A stretch of 64,000 bases of DNA from Anaerolineae bacterium (GCA_016931185.1 JAFGFI010000076.1:1-64000); one strand, 5' to 3'; positions 17,436-26,690 are shown, counted from the stretch's first letter. Made by a program: numbers and translations. Notes: a model not told the origin generated them from the sequence alone.

Positions 17436-17660
17436 CTATCCAACAACTAAAACGTTGATCAGCGCGACTAAGAAAAACACAACCGTTGTCCCGATAGTAA
17501 GGCGGAATAGCAATAGTTCCGCACCGCGCCGCTTGCGGATCAAATTAGTCTGCGATCCACCGAAAACTCCTCCCATACCACTGGAACGCACCTCAAAAAC
17601 GATCAGACCAATTAAGACGATACTCAAAATTATCTGGACTACATTTAAATAGACTTGCAT
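17436..17660 (-). CDS. secG: Protein translocase subunit SecG
   Basis: A 74-residue protein with two transmembrane helices (about 5-23 and 53-72) joined by a loop containing 'SSGMGGVFGGSQTN', the family hallmark. SecG helps SecYE-SecA move preproteins across the membrane. Length is typical. A TATAAT at 17692-17697 on the minus strand and a GGAGG ribosome site precede the ATG, and a terminator follows, so it is probably expressed alone. Confidence 0.95.
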   Translation of the reverse strand: MQVYLNVVQIILSIVLIGLIVFEVRSSGMGGVFGGSQTNLIRKRRGAELLLFRLTIGTTVVFFLVALINVLVVG

Positions 17661-17691
17661 CTTATTACGCCTCCATAACCAAATCGCCTAG

Positions 17692-17719
17692 ATTATAACA
17701 TGCTCTACATAACCCGCAA
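17692..17719 (-). promoter_or_regulatory. Candidate promoter of secG
   Basis: Minus strand TTGCGG (17714-17719), 16-bp spacer, TATAAT (17692-17697), ending about 32 bp before the secG ATG. Confidence 0.4.
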
Positions 17720-17820
17720 CCCACCAGGACTGTTGGGGTGTCCGTCAAAGTTTCGCATTTCACCCAAATGTAACCGCGCTTTCCATAGGGCGTTGTCTAT
17801 AACTGAGTCTTTGGCTCCAA

Positions 17821-19125
17821 CTATTGGATACGATCATAGAAAAGCGGTAACGGCACAACCGGTGCTTCAGAAAAACCGAGTGACCTTAACAACCGTTGCA
17901 TAGCCGTTGCACATTTGCCTTCATCATTGGCATAAAGTGTAAAAAGTGGCTGTCCGACTTCAACACGATCCCCGACTTTGACGTGTATTTCTACCCCAAC
18001 AGCATAATCAATGAGATCCCCTTTCTGCTCGCGCCCTCCCCCTAAGCTTACCACAGTCATACCGATCTCATCGGCCTGAATATGCGCCAGGAATCCCGAA
18101 CGAGAAGCTACCACAGTTTCTACAATCCGGGCATGAGGAAGACGGATGGGATCATCCACATAACGCACATCTCCTCCTTGCGCCGCGATCCATTCGCGAA
18201 ACTTTTCCCAGGCCGCACCGGAGGCTATTGTTTGCGCCGCCAGATCAATACCGGCTTCCACCGTATCCACTTTACCTCCCAGAAGGAGCATTTCCCCAGC
18301 AACGACCAAGCAATGCTCACGAAAGTCCACAACTTCCTCGCCGTGCAATGCCGCAATCGCCTCACGCACTTCAAGAGCATTTCCAACCGCGCGGCCCAAC
18401 GGTTGATTCATATCAGAGATCAAAGCCGTCACACGTCGCCCCACCCGCTTACCAATGCGCACCATCCCTTCCGCCAATGCCCTGGCATCATCCAGGGTTT
18501 TCATAAATGCACCGGTTCCCACTTTCACATCCAGCACAATGGCATCCGCTCCCGCTGCGATTTTTTTACTCATAATGGAACTAACAATGAGCGGCAAACT
18601 GGGGACGGTACCGGTCACATCCCGCAACGCATAAAGCTTACCGTCGGCAGGAGCCAGATTAACAGATTGGCCTGAAAGTACCAGTCCCACTTGCTGCAAC
18701 TGAGCTTTGAATTCTGCCACCGTCAGATCTGAACGGTAGCCGGGAATAGACTCCAATTTGTCTAATGTCCCGCCGGAAAATCCTAAGCCGCGCCCCGACA
18801 TTTTGCCGACAGGCAAACCACACGCCGCCACCGTCGGTGTAACCACGAGACTCACTTTATCGCCGACTCCCCCTGTGGAATGTTTATCCACCACCAGCGG
18901 GGCAATATCCTGTAAAGTGAGCATTTCGCCGGAGTGTGCCATAGCTAAAGTCAAAGCTCCAGTTTCATCGTCATCCATCCCACACAGCAGAATAGCCATT
19001 AATAATGCCGCCGCCTGGTAGTCTGGAATATCACCATCTACATAACCATGAATAAAGAATTCAATCTCTTCGGCCGTCAATATATGACCATCGCGTTTCT
19101 TTTCAATAATTTCAATGATTCGCAT
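17821..19125 (-). CDS. Pyrimidine-nucleoside/thymidine phosphorylase
   Basis: A 434-residue glycosyltransferase family 3-type phosphorylase that splits thymidine and/or uridine with phosphate. It has 'KHSTGGVGDKVSL' for phosphate binding and the signature 'SGRGLGFSGGTLDKLES'. Length equals that of DeoA/Pdp (about 433-440). The ATG at 19125 (MRIIEII) is chosen over an earlier in-frame start at 19200, because homologues begin with this segment, GAAGGGAAG lies upstream, and the longer form would run into the degV gene. Whether it is strict for thymidine (deoA) or broad (pdp) cannot be decided by eye. Confidence 0.93.
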   Translation of the reverse strand: MRIIEIIEKKRDGHILTAEEIEFFIHGYVDGDIPDYQAAALLMAILLCGMDDDETGALTLAMAHSGEMLTLQDIAPLVVDKHSTGGVGDKVSLVVTPTVAACGLPVGKMSGRGLGFSGGTLDKLESIPGYRSDLTVAEFKAQLQQVGLVLSGQSVNLAPADGKLYALRDVTGTVPSLPLIVSSIMSKKIAAGADAIVLDVKVGTGAFMKTLDDARALAEGMVRIGKRVGRRVTALISDMNQPLGRAVGNALEVREAIAALHGEEVVDFREHCLVVAGEMLLLGGKVDTVEAGIDLAAQTIASGAAWEKFREWIAAQGGDVRYVDDPIRLPHARIVETVVASRSGFLAHIQADEIGMTVVSLGGGREQKGDLIDYAVGVEIHVKVGDRVEVGQPLFTLYANDEGKCATAMQRLLRSLGFSEAPVVPLPLFYDRIQ

Positions 19126-19162
19126 AAAATAAAACTTCCCTTCGCAATATTCTATATCGCAC

Positions 19163-20011
19163 TTACCTGTAAAACGCAATTCCAATAGTACCGGGACCAC
19201 TGTGTGTGCCCACTACGGGCGTCAACATACACGTATAAAGATACTTTGGATTAAATTGCTCCTGCATTTGCGCGCGCACGTAAGCCGTCTCTTCATCCTC
19301 AGCCGTCAACAAAATAGCCATCGCAGCCGGAGGTTGTCCTTCCAAACGTTCCTCCACTAATTCCAAAACGCGGCGCAACGATTTTTTCCGGCTCCGCACC
19401 TTCTCTAAGGCCTCCACGCGCCCATGAGCCAACGCCAACACCGGCTTAAGATTAAGGGCCGTTCCCAATAATCGAGCTGCCCCCCCAATCCGGCCTCCGC
19501 GATGCAGGTACTCTAAAGTATCCACGGCAAAAATAATTCCCGCCCTGGCCTGAATACGCCGCAATCGCGCTACAATTTCTTCCACACTCGCGCCAGCCTG
19601 CGCCATCTGGGTCGCTTCTACTACCTGGAAACCAGCGCCCATAGATACAAAGCGCGAGTCTACCAATTCAATCTTCAAGTCAGGTAACTCTGCCCTGGCC
19701 TGCGTCGCAGAAGCCAGTGTACCACTCAGGTCCGACGAGATAAAAATTCCCAAGATAGTATCCGTCTGATAACGCTCCGCAACCTCCTTGAAAAACTCAA
19801 CAAAAGCCCCGGATGAAGGTTGCGAAGTCGTCGGAAAAGCCTTGCGCACTTGTAACCAACGATAAAACATCTCAGCATCCAGTGTAACCCCATCCAGATA
19901 AGTATCTTCCCCCCAATGCACCGTTAAAGGAATAGTAGGCACTTGATACTGCGCAGCAACCTCTGGTGGTAAATTCGCTGTACTATCTGTCACAACAATG
20001 ACTTTCTGCAT
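19163..20011 (-). CDS. DegV family fatty-acid-binding protein
   Basis: A 282-residue DegV protein. It has 'VTDSTANLPPEVA' at the N-terminus, 'TSQPSSGAFVEFF' near residue 60 (the Ser that holds the fatty-acid carboxylate), and the C-terminal 'PVVGTHSGPGTIGIAF'. FakB homologues present fatty acids to the kinase FakA for phosphorylation. No fakA gene is seen in the window. It lies 37 bp upstream of the pyrimidine phosphorylase gene and probably shares its transcript. It has a good promoter-like site upstream. Confidence 0.92.
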   Translation of the reverse strand: MQKVIVVTDSTANLPPEVAAQYQVPTIPLTVHWGEDTYLDGVTLDAEMFYRWLQVRKAFPTTSQPSSGAFVEFFKEVAERYQTDTILGIFISSDLSGTLASATQARAELPDLKIELVDSRFVSMGAGFQVVEATQMAQAGASVEEIVARLRRIQARAGIIFAVDTLEYLHRGGRIGGAARLLGTALNLKPVLALAHGRVEALEKVRSRKKSLRRVLELVEERLEGQPPAAMAILLTAEDEETAYVRAQMQEQFNPKYLYTCMLTPVVGTHSGPGTIGIAFYR

Positions 20012-20042
20012 TTCTTCCTCCCAAATAATAAATGTAATATGT

Positions 20043-20071
20043 ATTATACTAAATATCTCAAACTGTGGTAA
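20043..20071 (-). promoter_or_regulatory. Candidate promoter of the degV operon
   Basis: Minus strand TTACCA (20066-20071), 17-bp spacer, TATAAT (20043-20048), about 31 bp before the degV ATG. Confidence 0.45.
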
Positions 20072-20240
20072 AATAACCTTGTTGTTAGCGCGCGTGACGG
20101 ATGGGCAACAAGAACGCGATTTGGAAATTGCAGCTACATGCCAATCCCTGTGCGCGCAAATAACTTGTTTAAATTAATGTGACCCAAATTCTATATAGGT
20201 AGCAATTCAGGTACATACCCAAGTAAATTTAGGAGTGACT

Positions 20241-20606
20241 ATGGCCAAGATACTCATTGCTGATGACGATCAAGTAATGTTAGGATTGCTCACCACGCTT
20301 ATGGAATTAGAAGGCGATGAAGCGATCACCATAAGCCGTCCAGAAGATATTATCCCTACTGTAGAAAAAGAACAACCGGCTTTAATTCTTATGGATTACC
20401 ATTTATCAGGTGGGGATTCGCTCCCTGCTTTAACGCAACTTAAGCAAAAAGGTTCGGCCCTAGCTCACATACCCGTCATCGTTGCTTCGGGTATGGATCT
20501 CCGCCGGGAGTGTGAAAAGGCCGGAGCTGATGAATTCATCCTTAAGCCCTTTCGCCCTGCACAATTGCTCGAACTCATACATAACATTACGAAATCGCAA
20601 CCGTAA
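20241..20606 (+). CDS. Single-domain response regulator (CheY-like)
   Basis: A 121-residue receiver domain with no output domain. It has the acidic pair in 'LIADDDQVML', the phospho-accepting Asp in 'LILMDYHLSGG', a Ser at 'VIVASGMD' in place of the usual Thr, and Lys in 'FILKPFRP'. The ATG at 20241 is chosen: AGGAG (20231-20235) sits 5 nt before it, while a GTG at 20235 overlaps that site. It lies 18 bp before the PHP/AlbA_2 gene and is probably co-transcribed. Its cognate kinase is not adjacent; the giant kinase at 39.8-47.2 kb is one possibility only. Confidence 0.92.
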   Translation: MAKILIADDDQVMLGLLTTLMELEGDEAITISRPEDIIPTVEKEQPALILMDYHLSGGDSLPALTQLKQKGSALAHIPVIVASGMDLRRECEKAGADEFILKPFRPAQLLELIHNITKSQP

Positions 20607-20624
20607 ACAGAAAATTATTTTACA

Positions 20625-22364
20625 ATGTCTAGAAGAAAAAGAAGGAAGAAAACACTGCTAACTCAACAATGGTTTAAACTCGATTTTCATATCCACACCC
20701 CGGCATCTGCCGATTATCAACAGGACAACGTTACTTACCTGGATATCTTAAAAGAAGCGGAACGCAAAGGATTAGATATGATAGCCCTCACCGATCATAA
20801 CACGGTGTCAGGCTATAACAAAATGATGGACGAAATTGACGACCTGGAATTGCTTGAGCGTCTGGGCCGTCTAAAACCCGAAGAAGAAAAACAACTCCAA
20901 GAATACCGGCGACTGTTAGACAAAATCTTACTCCTCACGGGTTTTGAATTTACAGCTACATTTGGCTTTCACATCTTGGGAATTTTTCCACCGGACACGC
21001 CTATTCGCGACCTGGAATTCTTGCTATTGCAGTTAAATATTCCCCCCGATCAATTAGATGCCGGCGCGACTGAGGTAGGGGCAACAAGCGATGTTCTCAC
21101 CGCCTACCGTCTTATTGATGAAGCCGGAGGGCTGGTTATTGCTGCTCACGCAAACTCCTCGCACGGGGTCGCCTTACAGGGACTTAGTTTTGGGGGGCAA
21201 ACCCGTATCGCATTCACTCAGGATCCGCATTTGCATGCCCTGGAAGTTACCGATCTGGAGAAGAAGGGGAAAAAAACCACAGCTCGCTTCTTCGATGGCT
21301 CTAAACCAGAATATCCACGACGTATGCGCTGTATCCAGGGATCTGATGCGCACCGGTTGACCCGTGCTCCCAATAATGCCAAGGAGCTTGGTATTGGAGA
21401 ACGTATCACTGAAGTCCTGCTCAACGAAAAATCTTTTGAGGCATTGTACGAAGTCTTATCAGGCAGTGACTTTGCCCGTACCCGGCCTTATCGTCCAGAA
21501 TCTCGCCCCTTTGATTATATTTTGGCGGCTAGGGAGGAAGGCCCCAACATCGTGCAGGAATTTCACGAACGATATGCACAGCGGGGAGGATATCGGGATG
21601 CGATCATCGCCGACGTATGTGCATTTGCGAACACAAATGGGGGCACGCTATACATCGGCGTGGCTGATGACGCTAAAAAGCCGGCAGTGGGGGTTGGGGC
21701 ATCTCCCACCCGCATTGTCAATATGTTCCAAAAAGAAATCGAAACACGCATTACTCCCGCCCTGAACCTCACCATCGATATACAGGAGACACAAGGAATC
21801 AAAGTCGTGCGAATCGTTGTCCCTCGTGGTAAAGAGACACCCTACACGATGGACGAAAGTGAGATCTACCTGCGCAGTGAGGCGGAAACCACACGCGCCG
21901 TTCGTGACGAGATCGTGGAATTAGTCAAACGGGGCTTAGGAATGCGTTCTCCAACACCCGCTATGGAGGCAACAGCGGAGACAACAGAAACCACAGAAGG
22001 GCTAATACCGCAACCGGCCAGCACGCCCCCTCCCCGCACAGGTGTGGAAGTCGCCAAGGTGGAAACGCGCAACAACACCCATTATTATACGATGCGTGAT
22101 CTGCGCAATGGTAACCTGGTCAAAAATGTAACCCGGCGTTCGGCCCGTCACCTTTGGCGCTACGCAATTGAAGAAGCTGAGAATAACCCCGTTCAACCCA
22201 GCCAGGTTCGTTGGATGGGCGACATCGGTCTATGGAAACGACGAGAGCAAGGGAAGCAAATCCGTTACGATCTAGTGCAGCGTATCCAGGATCAGGAACA
22301 CGTCTATTATGGGGTAACAGAGGAAGGATTACACGGACCGTGGTCAGTATTGGTAGGTGAATAA
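20625..22364 (+). CDS. PHP-domain phosphoesterase fused to an AlbA_2/Schlafen-like domain
   Basis: A 579-residue protein. Residues about 16-270 are a PHP domain with metal-binding motifs 'DFHIHTPASADYQ', 'ALTDHNTVSGY', 'IAAHANSSHG' and 'GSDAHR'. Residues about 295-440 match the AlbA_2 (Schlafen AlbA-like) fold: 'VCAFANTNGGTLYIGVADD', followed by a conserved strand ending in 'EIYLRSEAETTRA'. A Thr/Pro-rich linker (450-475) leads to a C-terminal domain of about 100 residues with no assigned family. PHP domains hydrolyse phosphoesters, often on nucleic acids or nucleotides, and AlbA_2 domains occur in nucleic-acid-related and defence proteins. The ATG lacks a Shine-Dalgarno sequence, suggesting coupling to the response regulator. 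The gene overlaps the next by 1 nt (TAATG). Confidence 0.85.
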   Translation: MSRRKRRKKTLLTQQWFKLDFHIHTPASADYQQDNVTYLDILKEAERKGLDMIALTDHNTVSGYNKMMDEIDDLELLERLGRLKPEEEKQLQEYRRLLDKILLLTGFEFTATFGFHILGIFPPDTPIRDLEFLLLQLNIPPDQLDAGATEVGATSDVLTAYRLIDEAGGLVIAAHANSSHGVALQGLSFGGQTRIAFTQDPHLHALEVTDLEKKGKKTTARFFDGSKPEYPRRMRCIQGSDAHRLTRAPNNAKELGIGERITEVLLNEKSFEALYEVLSGSDFARTRPYRPESRPFDYILAAREEGPNIVQEFHERYAQRGGYRDAIIADVCAFANTNGGTLYIGVADDAKKPAVGVGASPTRIVNMFQKEIETRITPALNLTIDIQETQGIKVVRIVVPRGKETPYTMDESEIYLRSEAETTRAVRDEIVELVKRGLGMRSPTPAMEATAETTETTEGLIPQPASTPPPRTGVEVAKVETRNNTHYYTMRDLRNGNLVKNVTRRSARHLWRYAIEEAENNPVQPSQVRWMGDIGLWKRREQGKQIRYDLVQRIQDQEHVYYGVTEEGLHGPWSVLVGE

Positions 22365-24019
22365 TGCATATTCTATCCGTCTCTGAAATGCGAGCATTGG
22401 AATCCACAGCCAATGTAGCTGGCCATACCTATATGAAGATGATGGAACTGGCAGGGCAAGGGGTAGTCCGCGCACTCCTGCAACGGTTTCCAACCAAGGG
22501 AAGGCGTTTCCTGGTACTGGTTGGGCCAGGTAATAATGGCGGCGATGGTTTGGTAACAGCACGGCTACTTCAAGACGCGGGAGCACACGTTACGGCCTAT
22601 CTCGCGCAAGAGCGTGACCCGACCCAAGACACTGTCTTCAAATCGGCCCAGGATCACGGCGTCACTTTTATCCTGGCTAAAGCCGATACCCATGGGGAAG
22701 AACTGCAGCGGCTTATACTGCAAACACACGTTTTGATAGATGCGTTGTTGGGAACCGGAGCGACCCCGCCCTTACGCGGTATTGTCGCCGATATCGTGCA
22801 GACGGCGCGCGCTGCATTAGAGCAATCCAAACGCTCCCCCTTGATTACGCTCAACCCCATCGGAGAAGCGACCCCTTCCAAACCCGTAATCGTGGCAGTG
22901 GACGGCCCCTCAGGGATAGATTTTGACACAGGCGCAGCGGATTCCTTAACACTGAAGGCCCATCTTACGATCACATTTGCTGCGCCCAAATGGGGACATT
23001 TTCTGATGCCGGCGGCTGGAACTGTAGGAGAATTGATCGTTGCCGATATTGGCATCCCTGCCAATATGGATATACACAACGAAGGACCTGAAGTTACTAC
23101 ACCTCAACTTATACGCGAGTGGCTCCCAAACCGGCCGATCAATGCTCACAAAGGCACCTTTGGCAAAGCTATGATTATTGCGGGGTCCACCAATTACACA
23201 GGCGCAGCGGCATTATCTGCCAAGGCTGCCGTGCGAGCCGGCGCGGGATTGGTCACATTGGCAATTCCGAGCGTATTACACCCGGCAGTTGCGCCTCAAG
23301 TCCCAGAGGCAACTTATTTGTTATTACCTCATTCCATTGGCGTGTTAGCGCCTGAGGCCGTATCCTTGATCACAGAGTGTGTAGAACAATATTCTGCGCT
23401 CCTCATTGGGCCGGGGCTGGGAAATACATCCGAAACGCAAGGATTTGTACAGAGGTTATTTGCATTACACCTGGATAAAAAACGAACCGGTTTTTTATCC
23501 AACCCTTCTACAGAACCTCTATCCCGTCAATTCCCCCCGTTGGTGATAGATGCAGACGGTCTTAATATCTTAAGTGCAATTCCTGATTGGCACACGCTGT
23601 TGCCCTCGAAAACTATACTCACACCGCACCCCGGAGAAATGGCACGGTTGGCACACCACACTCCCCAGGAAGTCCAGACAGATCGCGTCCAATTAGCGCG
23701 GAAATGTGCCAAAGCCTGGGGACATATTGTTGTGCTCAAAGGTGCATATACTGTTGTGGCTGCTCCTAATGAGCAAACCATGTTGATTCCTTTTGCCAAT
23801 CCGGGACTAGCGACGGCGGGAACAGGGGATGTGTTGGCCGGAACCATCGTTGCATTACTGGCGCAAGGACTTTCCCCTTTCAAAGCCGCAGTGACCGGCA
23901 CATATCTTCATGGAATAGCCGGGGAAGTAGCCCGGCGCAAGTTCAGTACCGCGGGAATGAGTGCTGGGGACGTAGTGGAAGCGTTAGCCGAGGCATGGCG
24001 ACGGCTGACAGGAGAATAA
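22364..24019 (+). CDS. nnrD/nnrE: Bifunctional NAD(P)H-hydrate epimerase / ADP-dependent dehydratase
   Basis: A 551-residue fusion that repairs hydrated NAD(P)H. The N-terminal YjeF/NnrE epimerase (about 1-225) shows 'GPGNNGGDGLVTARLL' and 'VDGPSGIDFDTG'. The C-terminal NnrD kinase-fold dehydratase (about 240-551) shows 'HKGTFGKAMIIAGSTNYTG', 'DADGLN', 'LTPHPGEMARL' and the nucleotide-site 'GTGDVLAG'. The length matches bacterial fusions (about 500-520) with a small insertion (about residues 145-180). Its ATG overlaps the stop of the PHP/AlbA_2 gene. Confidence 0.96.
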   Translation: MHILSVSEMRALESTANVAGHTYMKMMELAGQGVVRALLQRFPTKGRRFLVLVGPGNNGGDGLVTARLLQDAGAHVTAYLAQERDPTQDTVFKSAQDHGVTFILAKADTHGEELQRLILQTHVLIDALLGTGATPPLRGIVADIVQTARAALEQSKRSPLITLNPIGEATPSKPVIVAVDGPSGIDFDTGAADSLTLKAHLTITFAAPKWGHFLMPAAGTVGELIVADIGIPANMDIHNEGPEVTTPQLIREWLPNRPINAHKGTFGKAMIIAGSTNYTGAAALSAKAAVRAGAGLVTLAIPSVLHPAVAPQVPEATYLLLPHSIGVLAPEAVSLITECVEQYSALLIGPGLGNTSETQGFVQRLFALHLDKKRTGFLSNPSTEPLSRQFPPLVIDADGLNILSAIPDWHTLLPSKTILTPHPGEMARLAHHTPQEVQTDRVQLARKCAKAWGHIVVLKGAYTVVAAPNEQTMLIPFANPGLATAGTGDVLAGTIVALLAQGLSPFKAAVTGTYLHGIAGEVARRKFSTAGMSAGDVVEALAEAWRRLTGE

Positions 24020-24021
24020 AA

Positions 24022-24056
24022 CATCAAACGTCAAAAGTACATTTTGACGTTTGATG
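24022..24056. terminator. Perfect 15-bp palindrome, terminator or solo MITE core
   Basis: CATCAAACGTCAAAA (24022-24036) and its exact complement (24042-24056) flank a 5-nt loop. It starts 3 bp after the nnrD/E stop, between convergent genes, where a terminator is expected. The core TCAAACGTCAAA also forms the inner repeat of the MITE at 7437-7544, so it may be a mobile-element remnant used as a terminator. Confidence 0.65.
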
Positions 24057-24095
24057 ATAGCCCCCATTAGATAGTAAGGCGTAACCTGAATAAAG

Positions 24096-25298
24096 TTACG
24101 CTTCTTCCTTAAGCGACTGCGCAAAGCGGTATCCAAACTCCACACCATATCGCAAATCTGCAGCGGTAGGCATGCCGGGGAATTCAAATGTATCCGCCAT
24201 CTCCCACTTAAGTTTCTCCGCCCACCCGGCCAGTTCACGACGCGCGCCCCCACTCCAACCGTAGCTCCCCATATAGGCAACTTTGCGGTTCTGGATACGT
24301 TTGCGCTCCAATACGTCCATCAAGTGCGCCATAGGTGGGAAAAGCGCACCCTCATACGTAGGTGCCCCCACTAAGACCCCGCTGTGCGTATAAATCGAAG
24401 GCAAGATATAACTAGCATGCGTGTGGCGCACATCAAAAATCTCTATCGGGACGTTTGCCCTTACCACGCCCTGTGCTACAGCATCCACCATTTCCTCCGT
24501 ATTACCATACATCGTGCCATATACCAGGGTCACACCCAGATCAGGTTTGCCGGTCGCATACCCCGCCCACTTCTCATACAATTGAATAATATGCTCAGGA
24601 TGCTCACGCCAGATCAAACCGTGAGAAGGCGCCACTACATCTATCTTCAAATTTCGCAGTTTCTCAATGGCCTTTAACACCGGCTTATGGAACAGAGCAA
24701 CGATATTCACGTAATAACGCAGTGACTCGCGCTCATAGAAACTCGGCATCGTGCATTGATCATCAAAAATTGCCCCCTGAAGCGCGCCATAGCCGCCAAA
24801 CGCATCACAAGAAAACAACACTCTGTGTGTAGTTTCGTATGTTACCATCGTTTCCGGCCAATGGACCATCGGGGCGGCAAAGAATTGAAGTTGGTGGGTT
24901 CCCAAATCCAGTATCTCTGCATCATTGACCGCCTGCACATTCTCAGTGAAATTGTAGAATTCGGCCAGCATTCTTTGAGTGCGCGCCGTGCCCAATACCT
25001 GCACACCGGGTGCAATACGGCGCATCGTTTTGATCACACCGGTATGATCAGGCTCCATGTGATTTACCACGATATAATCCAATTTCGAGGGATCAACCAC
25101 CTCGGCAATTTGATCAAGCAAGACGTTTAATTCGATATCTTTAGCCATATCGATCAAGACCTTCTTGTCGCCATTTACCAGATAGGCATTATAAGATACG
25201 CCCTCGCTGGTAATAGGCCACAATCCCTCGAACAAATCGGTCGTCCGATCATTAACACCTATCCAATAAATTCCAGGTTTGACTTCTATAGCCGGCAT
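24096..25298 (-). CDS. Flavodiiron protein (A-type flavoprotein, FprA-like)
   Basis: A 400-residue two-domain protein. The N-terminal metallo-beta-lactamase-like diiron domain (1 to about 250) has the ligands H80-x-E82-x-D84-H85 in 'NHMEPDHTG', then 'APMVHWPETM' and 'SCDAFGGYG'. The C-terminal flavodoxin domain (about 255-400) has the FMN loop 'YGTMYGNTEEM'. These enzymes reduce O2 to water and/or NO to N2O in anaerobes, taking electrons from rubredoxin or other donors. No rubredoxin domain is fused. The ATG at 25298 is chosen because GGAGGATATTTT precedes it, and a start ten codons earlier has no site. Confidence 0.95.
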   Translation of the reverse strand: MPAIEVKPGIYWIGVNDRTTDLFEGLWPITSEGVSYNAYLVNGDKKVLIDMAKDIELNVLLDQIAEVVDPSKLDYIVVNHMEPDHTGVIKTMRRIAPGVQVLGTARTQRMLAEFYNFTENVQAVNDAEILDLGTHQLQFFAAPMVHWPETMVTYETTHRVLFSCDAFGGYGALQGAIFDDQCTMPSFYERESLRYYVNIVALFHKPVLKAIEKLRNLKIDVVAPSHGLIWREHPEHIIQLYEKWAGYATGKPDLGVTLVYGTMYGNTEEMVDAVAQGVVRANVPIEIFDVRHTHASYILPSIYTHSGVLVGAPTYEGALFPPMAHLMDVLERKRIQNRKVAYMGSYGWSGGARRELAGWAEKLKWEMADTFEFPGMPTAADLRYGVEFGYRFAQSLKEEA

Positions 25299-25526
25299 AA
25301 AATATCCTCCTTCTTCAGAAATAACCACAACGAATAAAAAAGAACGAATTGGTTTCCAGACAGCGCGCCACGTAACAACTTTCCGCTTACCATACGATTA
25401 AATTTAAAAATTGTCTTCTTTATTATCAGGGAAAATACCTATAAGTCAAGAGGCATAGCCGGAGACCGCCCCTAATTCGGAGCAGTCTTTTGCTCTGGTC
25501 AGTACCCGATCATGCCAGATTTCACT

Positions 25527-26690
25527 TTAATCTACCAGGCGCCAAGAAAGTTCTTCCTCAATCATGACCTCCCGCTCCACCGTCATCATATCCCCATCAC
25601 AATCACGGGCCGCCAAATCATAAACCCCCGGAGAGACAAAAAAGGTGCGCTGACCCTCGCGGGCCAAAATCACTTCCCATCCACCCAACCAATCATCCCC
25701 CCAATCATCTTTAGCTGTGGGCATAATGTGCAAGTAACAGACATCCTTACTACTTTCATTTGTGATTTTCAGCGGTACCCCACCCTGTTCGCCAGGCCGA
25801 AGCATAATAGATCCGGTTACATCCCATGCACTGGCCAGAACAAATCCTTCGCAATCCTGAAGAAGCACATCATAACTACCGGCAGACACATCAAAACTGC
25901 GCGTCTCCCCTAAATCAATGGATTCCTCCACATTTAACCAATCTCTTCCCCAATCTGCAGCATCCGCCGGGGAAATCATCACAAAGCAAATCGGGTAAGG
26001 ACTTAGATTTTCCACCGTGACCAAAAAATCCTCGCTATACTTCGCGGAAAGATCCCCGGCAATCGTCCACATCATCCCTTCGGTAACTTCTATTCCATAT
26101 TCGGAGACAATTTGTTTATCGGAGCAATCCACAGCCAATAGATCATATTGACCAGGCGCAACAAAAAACAAACGCTTCCCTCCTCGCGCAAACACAATTT
26201 CATATTGCTCCAAATAATCCTCCCCCCAGTTCTTCATGTTAGGGGGAGAGATATACACATAACAAATATCCTTGACACTGTTATTCAACAAACGAAAAGC
26301 TATGGTTCCCGCGCGCCCTATGGTGAGTGTAACATCCGTGTCAATCTGCCAGGCAGTCATCATCACCGCGCCCTCACAATCTACAACTAACACGTCATAT
26401 TGCCCTATGGGGACTTCAAATGACCGGGTATCTTCCGGCGCAATCACCGTCTCTGACGCGAGCAGATCATCCCCCCACGCTTCAGCCTCAACTACGGAAA
26501 TATATACGGAACAGATATCGTAAGACGAAGCATTTTGCACCACAACCGCTATCATTTCTTCTGTATCAACAACAGGGGTAACAAGCTTGTCAGGTGTCTC
26601 CTTGATGTCCACAGTCGGGGGATTAAGATTTTCCAACGAACACGCTAATGTTATCATCAAAACAGCCAAAATCACGATCCATCTATACCG
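25527..26690 (-). CDS. Lipoprotein made of four tandem repeats
   Basis: A 387-residue secreted lipoprotein. The lipobox 'MITLAC' puts the acylated Cys near residue 17. The mature part is four repeats of about 80-85 residues, each with a 'DICxVYIS' strand, 'WGxDxL', a 'RSFEV' or 'RLFFV' strand and 'GxYDVLVxDC'. Repeats 1 and 3 resemble each other most (RSF[ED]V, SAWDV/TAWQI), as do 2 and 4 (R[LT]FFV). Each repeat keeps two Cys, which may form a disulfide. Function is unknown, and it is probably a beta-sandwich surface protein. The ATG at 26690 is set by GGAGG. A TATAAT lies at 26724-26729. Confidence 0.8.
   Translation of the reverse strand, partial: RYRWIVILAVLMITLACSLENLNPPTVDIKETPDKLVTPVVDTEEMIAVVVQNASSYDICSVYISVVEAEAWGDDLLASETVIAPEDTRSFEVPIGQYDVLVVDCEGAVMMTAWQIDTDVTLTIGRAGTIAFRLLNNSVKDICYVYISPPNMKNWGEDYLEQYEIVFARGGKRLFFVAPGQYDLLAVDCSDKQIVSEYGIEVTEGMMWTIAGDLSAKYSEDFLVTVENLSPYPICFVMISPADAADWGRDWLNVEESIDLGETRSFDVSAGSYDVLLQDCEGFVLASAWDVTGSIMLRPGEQGGVPLKITNESSKDVCYLHIMPTAKDDWGDDWLGGWEVILAREGQRTFFVSPGVYDLAARDCDGDMMTVEREVMIEEELSWRLVD

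Noticed and set aside
20625..22364. PHP/AlbA_2 gene as part of a classical phage-defence island
   Set aside because: No restriction, CBASS, retron or other defence genes nearby. The neighbours are a response regulator and a metabolic repair enzyme.
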